A DNA stretch of 64,000 nucleotides from assembly GCA_003991915.1 (NCBI GenBank), contig RQTK01000085.1:373157-437156 (forward strand), given 5' to 3'. This stretch comes from Elysia chlorotica. Its lineage: Eukaryota > Mollusca > Gastropoda > Plakobranchidae. A model generated the notes under the pieces. It made no database searches, was not told where the DNA came from, and saw only the letters and a list, made by a program, of their open reading frames with translations. This document shows positions 1 through 12,100 of this stretch, in pieces. A program made the translations under genes and the position numbers. Each line of letters begins with the position of its first letter. The first letter of the stretch is position 1.

Positions 1-157
<157 letters not shown>

Positions 158-257
158 GCTGCCACACACAAAGACGGGGCGGGGATACCATGACTTCTGT
201 CTTAGCCAGTCACGTTATACTGATACCGACCCAACCAGTTACAGGAGACGAAATTGG
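158..257 (-). mobile_element. SINE fragment (body)
   Basis: A diverged piece of the SINE described in full at 37403-37624. It keeps the 'ccacacac-aagac', 'ataccatgact' and 'gataccgacccaacca' blocks in the same order, so the element runs on the minus strand. Both the tRNA-like head and the tail are missing. Confidence 0.7.
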
Positions 258-527
258 ACAAATAAATTGTGCCGATCGTAAGTTTTTACCGTGGACCTCC
301 CGATCTAAAAGACAAAGCTCTACCACATCATCCAGTCTGCCCCAGATTTATAGATAGATTATAAACAAAATAGAAAACGCCTGAGACAGACAAAATGAAA
401 AAAAATCTAAAACAATGCAACTTTTATATAGAAATAGTAGGTACACAAGGAAGGAAAGTGAAGAGCAAATTAGAACTGTAGGAAATTGCACTTGTTCTTT
501 ATCCATTTTCCTTGGCGTTATTTTCAG

Positions 528-781
528 AAGAGACAGACTTCAAAAAGGCAGTTGGCAAAACACACAATAATATGATGCCCGCAGGAGTCTCAAGCTCATC
601 AACAAAGTACCAAGTTGAGTCTTACATGAGGTGCGTCACACTGTGTGCTCAGAGGCCGGAATGCAGGGCGGCCTGGCTTAACTCCATCTCAATGGATTGC
701 GTTTTGCTCAACTCCACTGAATACACTGGCCTTCAAAGCAACCAAAACGCCAAAACTTTTCTGAGGGAAGGTTATATATAA
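528..781 (+). CDS. Terminal exon of a PAN/apple-like domain protein
   Basis: An open frame begins after a good splice acceptor (ttattttcag ending at 527) in phase 1 and runs to a TAA at 779-781, giving about 84 residues. It contains the spaced cysteine pattern CVTLC, PEC, MDC, with an aromatic/hydrophobic AAWL segment between them. This resembles the core of PAN/apple domains of secreted molluscan lectin-like or adhesion proteins. The sequence ends 'FLREGYI' just before the stop. No upstream exon is visible between 1 and 527, so the gene must start left of the window, or this is an isolated remnant. The phase-1 boundary is typical of extracellular modules. The family call rests on cysteine spacing only; the ligand and full architecture are unknown. 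Confidence 0.5.
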
Positions 782-1220
782 TCTATAATCCAACGAAATG
801 CTGTGAATAACTTGTCGGAAACTTGTAGGAATTGTTCAATTGTTAAGCGCACTGAGCCAGGCATTATCTTGGGTGTTGCGCTATATAAAAGCCATGCATT
901 ATTAATTAATACAGAACTATTCGTTTCGAAATCTGGAAACTTAAATGCAATTAAACATATATCGCATTTTAAAAACTCAGTGTTGTTGGCATTATTTTTA
1001 TGTTTTGTTGTTCCCTCTTAGCTTTACTATTTTTAGACTTATAGAACCACCGCCAATTAAGTTCGTGGAATAATCTTAAAACTCGTCACGCATTTTACCA
1101 CACATTATTAAAGGTATCGACAAAATAGATCTCAACTAAAATCTCATGATCAAAGCTTCCAAAAATAGCCAGCCAAGTCACCAAAGTACACAAGCATTGT
1201 CATATTAAAAGGATGACTAA
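782..1220. other. Intergenic, no gene seen
   Basis: AT-rich sequence after the PAN-like exon. The short open frame at 803-1021 shows no recognisable domain or splice context. It may be 3' UTR of the upstream gene. Confidence 0.5.
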
Positions 1221-1468
1221 GTTGAGTTGGTTTAACGTCCAACATAAGCACTATATAGGCTATATTGTGGACGAGCTCCAAGACTGGCGTCTGACAATTT
1301 TATGTGCTGCTTCACACGAGACAGGGAGGGACCATGACTCATGTTTCAGCCGGTCACATTTAACTGACACCGACCCAACCAGTAGGGAGTGAAATCGCCA
1401 GAACTTGAATCTGGACCGTTTGCCTCGGAAGCCGATGTTCTACGCCAGGGCCACCTCGCCCCCCTGCC
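1221..1468 (-). mobile_element. tRNA-derived SINE, near full length
   Basis: Reads tail-to-head on the plus strand: 'gttgagttggtttaacgtcc', the 'cactatataggctatattgtggac' block, the 'acacgagacaggg' block, 'gacaccgacccaaccagtag', then a degenerate tRNA-like head. Compare 37403, 55778 and 60960. No function is implied. Confidence 0.85.
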
Positions 1469-1782
1469 ATAAAAGAGGCAAAGTTATAAAGATATAAATA
1501 AAATAATTATATAAGAAACAGCTAGAACTGTTAACATAATTGAGTCTTGGTGGGTTGAACACACAAGATTATTGTCTCTGAGTATTTTTTAGTTCTAATT
1601 ATGCAAATAATTTACTAAAAAAATGAATTATTGCACTGCTTGTCTTTTTCTCTTACTAAGTAGAAAAGTGTAAATCGTGTCAATTGGGGGGCGGGGGCTG
1701 GCATGTACGTGAGAAGCCCTCGGTTCTAATAAATCAACCAACTTCATCCTCTCTTCCATAAGACAATTGCCACATTTGGGCA

Positions 1783-1847
<65 letters not shown>

Positions 1848-1878
1848 TCCTCTCTGAATCTATGTCTACTTTTGTCTC

Positions 1879-1953
<75 letters not shown>

Positions 1954-1956
1954 TCC
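1783..1956. repeat. Two (CT)n tracts, duplicated
   Basis: Two long CT tracts (about 1784-1852 and 1876-1955). Each is followed by a near-identical 'tttctctcttcctctctgaat' stretch, so the tract and its flank were duplicated together. The Leu/Ser and Glu/Arg-rich open frames here are artefacts of the repeat. Confidence 0.95.
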
Positions 1957-2484
1957 TCTCTGAATATGGCTAATTGTTGGCCGCAGTAACGATGTCAAAC
2001 CAATGGTGTTACCTGAAGCTCCTGACATTTCTGAATATAGAACAGAAACCTGGTAGTTGATTTTTCATATTTGTTTATTTAATTTAAAAAAAAAAGCATT
2101 TTAATATGAGTTGTCTCATTTTTGCTCAATTTTAGTGTTTACAGAAACCTAACGGCTTGGATCATATGAGTATCATCCTAACCGCCTATCGTCATAAAAG
2201 GCATTTTCTTCGTTCTTTGAGTGCATTACAAGGCTTCCAAAAATAAAGACAAGTTCACCGAAATAAAGAAAGAAAACATTGCAATAAAAGTTAAAGTGAG
2301 ATATGTTTTTTGAAAATCTTCGCAACGCGCTGCATACCTCTAATTTTGGAATAATTAATATCAGATATTCGATCTTTAATAATTTTTCGACAAAAATTAA
2401 TTTAAAAAAAAATCTTTTGCCATATTTCGAATATGGTATTCCGCTTTACTAGATCTATAAGTTTTGTTTTGTTGTTTTTTTATG

Positions 2485-4448
2485 CTATGGAAGTGAGGCT
2501 TCATGATGCACGTTTCCTCCAATATTAAAACTAGCCCCCCCCCCCCAAAAAAAAAAAAAACAAACAAAACAAAAAAAAAAAAAACAAAAAAAAAACAAAA
2601 AAAAAAAAATTCAGCCTTTCAGCCTTTCAAAGCGTCAGGTTGGATTACTAAATATTTTTCTGTACAGGTCAGATCAATATATACTTTGTTTTTAATGGTG
2701 CACAGGCGTACTTGAACACAGACACGTTGCCCCTTATGCATTTAACCCTTTGATGTTCCACTTAATTATTAATACTTATATATCACTCAATCACGTTTGA
2801 GATGAATTACGCTAAAGTCGATGATGCTATGGAAGTGACGTTTCATGATGCACGTTTCCTCCAATATTAAAACTAGCCCCCCCCCCCAAAAAAAAAACAA
2901 CAAAACAAAACAAAAACAAAAACAACAAAAAACAACAAAAAAACAAACAAACAAACAAACAAGAAAAAACAATAAATAAAACATTTAAATATCAAAACAA
3001 AACAAAATCACAAAAAATTAAGCCCCGAAAGTCTATCCTCATCACAAGAAATGGCCAGAAGAGGCGCTTCATCTCCCTATTGGATTTTCCCGTAGGAGGA
3101 ATAGATGGCACAAAATGGCGCAAAAGTGTTTACTACCGACTTAGGAGATAGATCAATTAGAGAGAAGCTTACACTGCAGTCTTTCCTGCCTTTTTCGATA
3201 GACCCCATGAGGCTTCATAGTCACAATAGTTAACTAACTGACGTTATTACCATTGTTATTGTTTTGAAAGCTAAAACCCTGTCAATGTCAACAGAACATT
3301 CACCAAAATTCGTACCTTTCATTTCTGAGACCCTGACAGTGTGGCTAGAAAAGGAGCTGATTCGAGATCTGCACACTGGAAGCATAATCTTTTATTATTT
3401 TATGATAGGCCCTAGAGCTGCCAATTAGAAGGTACCCGGTTCGAACCTTCGATCGTGCAATTGTTTGTTTATTGTTTTTGGTTTGTTGTTTCTTTTTCTT
3501 CGAATTTCGCCCCCCCCCCTTTCTCCCTGAAGATTATAACGTAACTCTTAATAACTATTGGGACATTAGGACCATATGAAACACAATAAGGCAAAAAAAT
3601 GTTCACCTCAGGTTTAATATAATTTAAGTTCATATAGATCTATGTTTCCCGAACCAAAGGGGCATGTTGAAAAGAAGGGAAAAAAGAAAAGAAATGTGTT
3701 TGTAGCGGTATCGTAAAGCTACACCTCCACATTCAGCCTGTCAACCCAAGCGGTAATCCTGTATCATATCCTCCATCAAGTTTAGTAAAAGGACACTGAC
3801 AGACTATAATCATGCTCAGTTGTCTCAGGACATCCATTACACCGTGTTGAAAAAGAAAGTATTAACAACCATATTTCCAATTCTTTTGGTTGATTGACAA
3901 AGTAATTAACGAACGAAAGTTGTTATTAAAACTAATGAAACAAAACAGTGTTCGATAATCCGTAGGCCTAATCAATACTTACAAAAGTCAGTCTTTCAAA
4001 GCGTCGGTCTGAAAAGGTTGGATTGTTAAATATTGTTCTGTGCAGCTCAGGATCATGTCTTAGGACATCCATTACATCGTGTTGAAAGAAAAGCACTAAA
4101 AAACATCTTTTCAATTCTTTTGGTTGATTGACAAAGTGATTAACAAACGAAAGATGTTATTAAAACTAATGAAATAAAACAGTGTTCGATAATCTGTAAT
4201 CAATATTTAAAAAATTCAGCCTTTCAAAGCGTCAGGTTGGATTACTAAATATTTTTCTGTACAGGTCAGATCAATATATACTTTGTTTTTAATGGTGCAC
4301 AGGCGTACTTGAACACAGACACGTTGCCCCTTATGCATTTAACCCTTTGATGTTCCACTTAATTATTAATACTTATATCTCACTCAATCACGTTTGAGAT
4401 GCATTACGCTAAAGTCGATGATGCTATGGAAGTGACGTTTCATGATGC
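2485..4448. repeat. Nested local duplications
   Basis: About 240 bp at 2611-2852 (from 'cagcctttcaaagcgtcagg' to 'gacgtttcatgatgc') recurs at 4213-4448 with few changes. A second block, 'tggttgattgacaaagt' with flanks, occurs at about 3812-3985 and again at 4047-4208. A third, 'cgtttcctccaatattaaaa' followed by C and A runs, occurs at about 2508 and 2850. No coding sequence is seen here. Confidence 0.85.
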
Positions 4449-6935
4449 TTTGATCAAGCTACAAACTGAAAATTCACCACTGAAGCAACATGACCCTCAG
4501 CCACGGCACAAGCCCCAAACACTACCCCCCCCCCCCCCCACACACACACACACTTTACCGCTGCATTCCTGAAAAAAAATATCTTTAAAAAATTTAAGCA
4601 ATTTCATAAATTTAGGTTCAATTAATTTTCCTCTTTGATGGCTAAGCTAACGCACAGATTCTACTTTTTCATTACAAAAAACGCAAAGACAGTTCGGGTA
4701 TACCATGACTCATGCCACTGCCAATTGTCGACGGGAAGTGGGGTATATAGTTTGTAGTTTTTACCGTACGTCGGCATGGTAACCGCTATAATTATTATGC
4801 CCATGATATATTTGACAGTTAGTACAGTCCATTCTACATTGATTTGTTTTATGTCTCTGATTGGGGTGGGGGTTGGTTAAGTTGTAGATGACTGGGCTTC
4901 TATTTGTGGATCCCCGGTTTAGCCTCTGCGTCGTTAAGTTAAGCGACGCAAAAAAAAAAGTTATATGAATGAAATTGCCATTCCCACTCGCCGATTTCGT
5001 CTCGTCCCTGACTGACTGAACTCATTATGTCTGGACTGGTCAAATTTTCACTGACCATTTTCTCATCCAGGGAGCGTCGTATAAAAATTGATTTGATTTT
5101 TTAAAATCTGCGATAAAATTTCAAGGGGTTCTTCGAGTAGAATTTCATTTTGTGAAGTTGTTTTTTTTTTTTTAATGCACATTTTCTGTTTTGTTCTTTT
5201 CTTGGTGGGCCTGTGTGAAATTGAGGAGTGCCCTGTCTTCTTGCTCGTGTGTATGGGTGTGCGCATGTGTTTGCGCAGAATCAGTGTTTTTTCCGTTATT
5301 GGCAGATCAAACACCACAGAAAATGCGCGGCTCTGTGAACAGAGGTGAGGTGGTACAGCTCTGACCCTCCGCCATATAGGCACTCTCAGTATAGCCATCC
5401 CACTAACACCACATTGACGACGGTACCTAACTCCTGTATCTCTGAGGACTTTTCACCTATCACACAACTTATGACAAAGCTTTCCGGCCAGCTGTCGATC
5501 ACCAATATGAGCCAGTGTGTTATGGGAGGAACCACACCAGACCCAAGGCATAAACGATGACCAGTTGCGTATCGCCATAGCATGTGGACCTTGGCCGTTT
5601 TACGGAGCCAGTTCAAGTCGAACTTACGTGCCAAGCAACCTTGAACTAACTTGAGTTTTATAACTACTCCGGCCAAACATGGATCTTTCCCAATGCGGTT
5701 TACATGCTGTGAATTATATTATACTTTTGGTATGAAAATTATATTTCTACAGGTTAGTTCTACTATAGTCTCTGTTACAATGACACTTATTATTTAATTC
5801 TTATGTAATAAAATATTCTTCAAAATATATTTTTCTTTTTGAGGAAGATTTGTAACTCTAGACAATAGATGCTTGAATTAAATACCCCCCCTTTTTTTCC
5901 CTCTTTTTTTTTAAACATTGTCCAACGCAGTGACAAATCCCAGAGAACAATTTGTATTTTACTGTGTGATCTGGGCTGCCTCTCGCAGTCTCAAAATTTA
6001 GTCACTGGTAAATCTGAGAGGTTTTGCCTTAGGCATTATTCTTTCTATACACTTTACACCTCTAATATTCTTGTCAACTTTTATAAGGTTTTGCCTTAGG
6101 CATTATTCTTTCTATACACTTTAAACGTTTAATTTTTTGTCAATTTTTATACAAAAGCAGCAGTCATATTATCCTTTAACAATTGTCTTTCTTACTTTTT
6201 TTTTTTTTGCAAGATCTGTAACATGATTGGCGATCATGTCCCTTAAGTTGTTTTTCTGTTACCATTTGCCTTGAAGAAAGCAAGGTTTGGGGTTTCTGTT
6301 CTCATTGTGTAACTGTTCATCGCCACAGTCTTCGCCTTGGTTGTACTTGTAGCCCTAATTGCAGCAGTTTCTTGCCTCAATGTATCGTTTCTCGTGCTAT
6401 TTTTTAAAAAGTTTGTTATTGTCTTCTGAATACTCTGAACTGGATGTTTTTTTTTTTTTCTATTAACTTTTTAAAAAGCAACTTTAAAATAAGATGAGCG
6501 AATCGCTTGGAGGGCTATTCTTTGCTTTCAAAATGAATTTATTTTGCACAACACCTTTAGGCTACATCGAAAAATAGTTATGATGTCACTTATGTTGACT
6601 TACATCAGATCGGGATATCTTAGCAATGCCCCCATTTCTGTTTTTAATAGTCATGAACTATTTATAAAAAGTGGAAAGTAGAACACTTAGACTAGCCTGA
6701 AAAGCATTGCTGATTTATCTTAGGCAGCAATCATCGCATAGCGGAATATAGACGGGGATATAACCAATCTAACGTTAACACGGTCATGTTTCAGATCAAT
6801 GGGGCTCAATGTCAAACATGGTCAAATTTGAGGACACATTAAAAGGTACATTGAAAAATTAATGAATCAAAATCAAATAAACATAATTATATAATAGGTT
6901 AAATTAATCTAAGGGCAAAAATAAAAACTAACACC
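4449..6935. other. Intergenic, no gene established
   Basis: Mostly AT-rich. A somewhat GC-richer island at 5340-5680 has open frames on both strands, including a PPPY-containing one, but without good splice signals. A roughly 40 bp direct duplication ('ggttttgccttaggcattat') lies at 6019 and 6087. Confidence 0.5.
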
Positions 6936-6965
6936 ACCGCCACCACCACCACCACCACCACCACC

Positions 6966-7015
<50 letters not shown>

Positions 7016-7016
7016 C
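6936..7016. repeat. Compound (ACC)n-(AAC)n microsatellite
   Basis: A run of ACC triplets changes abruptly into AAC triplets. No coding frame around it. Confidence 0.97.
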
Positions 7017-7259
7017 CGGAGACGTTTTGTGACGACACGGTTGTGTGGGGAGTCTTTTATTTTGGAAAGTATTAAAGAGCATTCATCTCATCTTCCAATA
7101 ACCAATTCGAGCTTCTAGTTCTCGGGCTAAATTAGTCAATCAGAGCTCAAACTCAAAGTAGCCTTAAGCTTACCGGTAAGCTGTTACATTACATTGTGGA
7201 GCAAACAGGGTTACAAGTTTGTCTGAATCCCTTTAAGTACAAACATCCACTCAGGAGAA

Positions 7260-7495
7260 GAGAACTTTTAAAGGTCTAGTCTAAAGCTTGGATCTCTAGA
7301 TCTAGATAGAGTCTAAATCTAGTTTAGATTCTGGATCAAGACCCAAGAACTAGATCTAGATTATATCTAAACTTAGGCTACCGAAAGACTAGGATCTAGA
7401 TCTAGATCTAATGGTGTACGACAGATGATAAAGGACACTGGTGTAAATTGAGATTGAAGACAAAATTAGATCTAGATCTAGATTGTAATACCTGT
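7260..7495. repeat. AGATCT/CTAGAT-rich cluster
   Basis: Dense short palindromic strings such as 'agatctagatctagat' and 'tctagatctagataga', upstream of UBA3. Similar clusters lie at 30303-30545 (just upstream of FBXO7), 46140-46400 and 47450-47560 (HSPA14 5' end), and 62600-62990. Confidence 0.8.
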
Positions 7496-7735
7496 AGTAC
7501 ATTTTTTTTCGTTGTAGCCTACCCAAGCAAAAACCAATCCCAATCTTTTTCTAATCTCCCAATCAAATGAAGCCCTCATAAGCCATACAATGTATATTGT
7601 AAACCTCACTTGAACAAAGTGTGATTTAATTCAAATTTCTCAGAATATAAGCTGAATTTTTGCAAGAGAATATGTTATTTTGTTCTCTTTGGGTCTATAA
7701 GAATCAGACTCATAATTCAAAAGTTTTTCTAGTTA

Positions 7736-8420
7736 GTGAGTGTACACACCAGTATGTTTTCCGCGTGTATTTTCGATGTGTATATTTTATTTTCTGTTCA
7801 CACCACTCTGCGCAGCCAATTTGCATGTGTATATCAGAGTCAAAAATACACAAGCGTCCAGAGCATTCAGACCATGTGTATTTTTTCACTCTGTTTTCGG
7901 CATGCACCAAACCAGAGTGTTCACACCAGTCTGTTTCGCATGTGTATGTTTGACTCTGATATACACATGCAATCAAGGGGTCACTGCGCATGCGTGAACC
8001 CTAGTGACCCGCGGTCTTCAAAACAAACACATAAATGGCGACTGCAGAAGCCTTTATATAATGTCTGGAGGAACGACCAATTTTATATGATATAAAAAAT
8101 CCAGGCTATTAAAAAAATTCTGTTTGCTCTTTTTCCATTTTGCTGGGAGAGATTGTAAGAGCAGAAAACAATTGCATCTTCCTCTTCACTGGTACTCCAT
8201 TGTTCTTCTTCGCTAGCAGACGTAGATCTAGGTTTCTGGTCTTCATTGTATGCCGTCAAACAAACAAGATCACGTGACAGTCGATGCGCATCGCATCAAA
8301 ATATACACTCGGAAAATACACAACGTCTGAACACTCTTAAAAAACAGAGTGCAAACTACACATGCGTTTGCTTGTGTATATTTGACTCTGCGAAAAGTAC
8401 ACGCCGTCTGAACAGAAATA
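7736..8420. repeat. Short inverted and direct motif cluster
   Basis: The motif 'gtgtatatttgactctg' and its complement recur with 'acacatgcg' variants at about 7770, 7835, 7890, 7945, 8295 and 8370, in both orientations. This looks like a degenerate foldback element. Short open frames across it are not supported as genes. Confidence 0.5.
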
Positions 8421-9122
8421 ATTCCAAGGACATACGCATGGAAAAAATCCTTCGTCTGTACAGTCCCTTAGGTTCTCTTAATTTGAAACCAAAACCACCA
8501 ACAGATATTTACAACAAAACTACTTTTTGTCAATCAGAATTCAATGCTTGCTTTTATTGCTTTTTTTCAAAGTTCCTTTCAAATTTCAAGCTATTCGAAT
8601 GAGGTTTTCAACTTATAAGCATAATTATGTCTAATGAGTTGTACTTGTACGTAGCACCCATTCAGAAGTCTCTCCGACTTTTGTAGCCTTGTTAGACAGT
8701 TGATCTTTCTCACACACATTAATGCTCTTTCTCGGTCTCTCTGTCTGTCTGTCTGTCTCTCTCTCTTCTTTTTTTATTGCCAACAGTGTTCACTTTAAGA
8801 AATAATAATTGGCGCGCCAAACAATTTAACTTGTAGAATGTATGTTAAACCAGATACAAACATGTTTTAAACGTCAAACTACTATAGAAATTTTTAGAGT
8901 GGGTGGGGGGGGGGGCGCAGGAGGTGGAGGATTAAATTATTTTGAAAGCTTCAGGTGTATACTATAAACGGGCGGCTCATAATTATTTTACCACCTTGCA
9001 AAGTATCATTATAGTCTTTTTTACTGTTTTAACTTATTTTTTTTTTCTAATTTGAATAAAACCATTTTCTTCTCCACTAATCAATAAGTTAGCACACCAA
9101 ATTATCAACAAAACTGATCACC

Positions 9123-12100
9123 ATGGAAACAGATTGGTCAGGTAGATGGGATCACTTGCAGAAGATTGTGGAGCGTGGAGGTCCGTTTGCGCACCCAGAC
9201 TTTGAGCCATCACCTGAAGTAAGAATTGTTTAATGGCGCTTAAATCAATCTAGATGCAGTCCACTAGTTTTCATAACTACAAAGTGTAAAGTATATGCTG
9301 ATAAATATGAGAAACCAAAAAACTCGATCATGTAAATTACAGGCAACAGTGAACATTTTTTTAAAGATTTCTATGTAGAGCAAATGTCCTTAAATAAAAA
9401 AAATTTCTTAATATCTTTTGATCTTTAAAGTTCTTTAAAACATTGGAATTTAGTATTTATTTTTTCCTAAATGTTTTAATTCTGTTACCAAAGTTTCACT
9501 CACATCTTTGACATCTTTCAGATTTTGGGCTTCTTGAAGGATGCCTGTAAGATTTTGGTCATTGGCGCAGGGGGTTTGGGGTGTGAGCTCTTGAAAGACT
9601 TGGTAGGTTTTGATGTAAAAAGACTTTTCTTTATGAAGTATATTTGTTGTTTAGTATTACTCATGAATTCAAAACTTTTGTTTATTTTTACACCCTTTTT
9701 CTTTTTAGATCAGTTAACAAACTGTAATGGGATTATACTTCCTAAAAAAAAAAGAGTAATTTTGTTTTACAGTTTATATTTTAGTATAAAAAAGACATTG
9801 ATGTATACCAACACATTTGTATTTTTCAGGCTTTAATGGGCTTCAGAGACATACATGTAATAGATATGGACACGATAGACGTTTCAAATTTGAACCGACA
9901 ATTTCTTTTCAGGTAAACTTTACCTACAAATTTGGCTAAATAGTTACTTGAATTTGATGTACAACGTTAGTTTTTTTTTATTAATAACTACTTAGCTTTC
10001 AGATTTGTTCATATAATTTATGAGCATTGCTATTTCGCTCTGCAGCTTCCTGATTTCTTTTATTTTTTATGGGGAAAAGGAATTAGAAAAGAAGAGATGA
10101 AGAGGAGCATGCACAGTCTACTTAACGACACACAGAAGCATGTGCAATGTCAGGAAACTCAGAGCTGCAACTTTCATAATTTATAATTTATTTATATGAA
10201 AGTCATGTCAAGATATTCAATTTCTTTGCAGGCAGACATCTTTCTGTGTGTGTGTTATCAAATGAGTATTCAATGAATTGATAAATGGATATTTTTCCTC
10301 AGATAAAAATATTAAACAAGTTTGTATACTATTGTAAGGAAATAAATAAAATGTTGGAGGTCTTTCAGTTTTCACAAATTCAAATGATATGGCAAAACAT
10401 TTACCCCCCACCCCCAATTCAAATTTTAGAGCATCTGATGTTGGGAAAGCCAAAGCTGATGTTGCTGCTGCTTTCGTCAATGCCAGAGTTCCTGGTTGTA
10501 AAGTCACACCGTATCCTTTATAAAATGTATGTATCTATTGTTAAAACAATATCAGATCGATTATGCAGCTGCCAGAGACGATTTGTCTGAAATAGGTTCA
10601 TGATTAAAAGACACCAGTTTACTAGATCAGCTGAAACTCTTAATTACCCTTGACCTCATGACAGACACTATGCAAAAATCCAAGACTTTGACGACTCTTT
10701 CTATAGAGGTGAGTCTGTTTGACACTTTATCCAAGAATTGTAAACATAAAAGCAGATTCGGGGAAAAACAACTGAATGAGTTACATGTCTTTAAAATTTG
10801 TTATGTGGAAAATAATGTATTCAGAAATTTTATCTTCTCAATCCCCCTTATTTTTAAAACAATTTTATTTTTATTAGATCTTATTTTTCTATTTGTCTTT
10901 GATATGTCATTATACTTGTGTTACTGACAAGTAAACTTATCCCTGAGATAATATTTAAGTAAAATCAAACAAGTACAGGGATGAGACCATTTGCTGTTTT
11001 TTTTTTTTTTTACACTTTTAAAATGTATCAAATACGATTTTAAACTTTCTATTCATTCCTGTTTCTTTTTTATTTTATTTTTACTCACCTTTTTTTTTAA
11101 ATATCTTTTATGCTTATGAATAATATTATTTTGTTTTCAGGTTTTCATATAGTTGTGTGTGGTCTTGATTCCATTATAGCCAGGAGATGGATGAATGGGA
11201 TGTTGGTAATTAAGACTCATTATTTTCTTCTTCTAGTGTTAAAACTGTTCTCTCTTTCAACTTAATTTAATAATTTGGTTTATAATAATTATTTCCAACA
11301 GCTGTTTTGATGATCTATTGTAAGTGGGATGCTTATGTTAAAGATTTTAAAAATGTTGTTTTTTTCTGTTGGGCTTTTTTTTTTTTTAACTAAAACCAGT
11401 TGTCTTTATTTTATTACCTTTTTCAGCACATGAGTTATAACAGCACAAATCCTGTATTTGTTGAATACTCTTATTTATGGTTGGATTTTTTTTCTGGATT
11501 CTGTGTCATGAATTTTTTTTTAAATTTTTAATTTTTAATTTTATATTAGTTAAAATAGATAACACTAACAGGTTTGTTTATTTGTATATACTTTGTTTAC
11601 TTGTTTCACTATTGAATTAGATAATATCATTTTTGTGATTTGATGTCACCCTTAATTAAAACCCACATTATTTTTTTTACCTCTCCCCCATGTTTCTCAG
11701 ATAAGTTTGTTGACCTATGAGGGCGAGGAGCTTGATCAGTCCAGCCTCATCCCTATGGTGGATGGAGGGACCGAGGGCTTTAAGGGCAATGCCAGAGTCA
11801 TTCTGCCTGGTATCACTGCATGTGTGGAGTGCACGTTAGGATTTTATCCCCCTCAGGCAAGTTGTACTTGGTCGAGTTTGCAAATTAATTTCAATGTTTT
11901 TTTCAGTCAGAAGTGTCAGTATCAGCATAACCTGTGTCATGATTTCAATGTCGAATTGAACAAAAAAATACGACATTGGGTCTCCTTGAACTGTGCTTAC
12001 CATTTAGTCACCTCAATTTTTTTCTATTTTTTTTTTCATAAAAATATAATTTTCTTAAAATTGTGTAAGTTATTTTCAAATACTTTCTGCTCTATATCTG

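Noticed and set aside
5063..5676. Overlapping open frames on both strands, one with DPPPYRHSQY
   Set aside because: Poor acceptor context, no partner exons, and neither strand is clearly favoured; it stays a possibility only.
8246..8602. 118-residue open frame
   Set aside because: Starts inside the repeated-motif cluster, AT-rich codons, no domain, no splice support.
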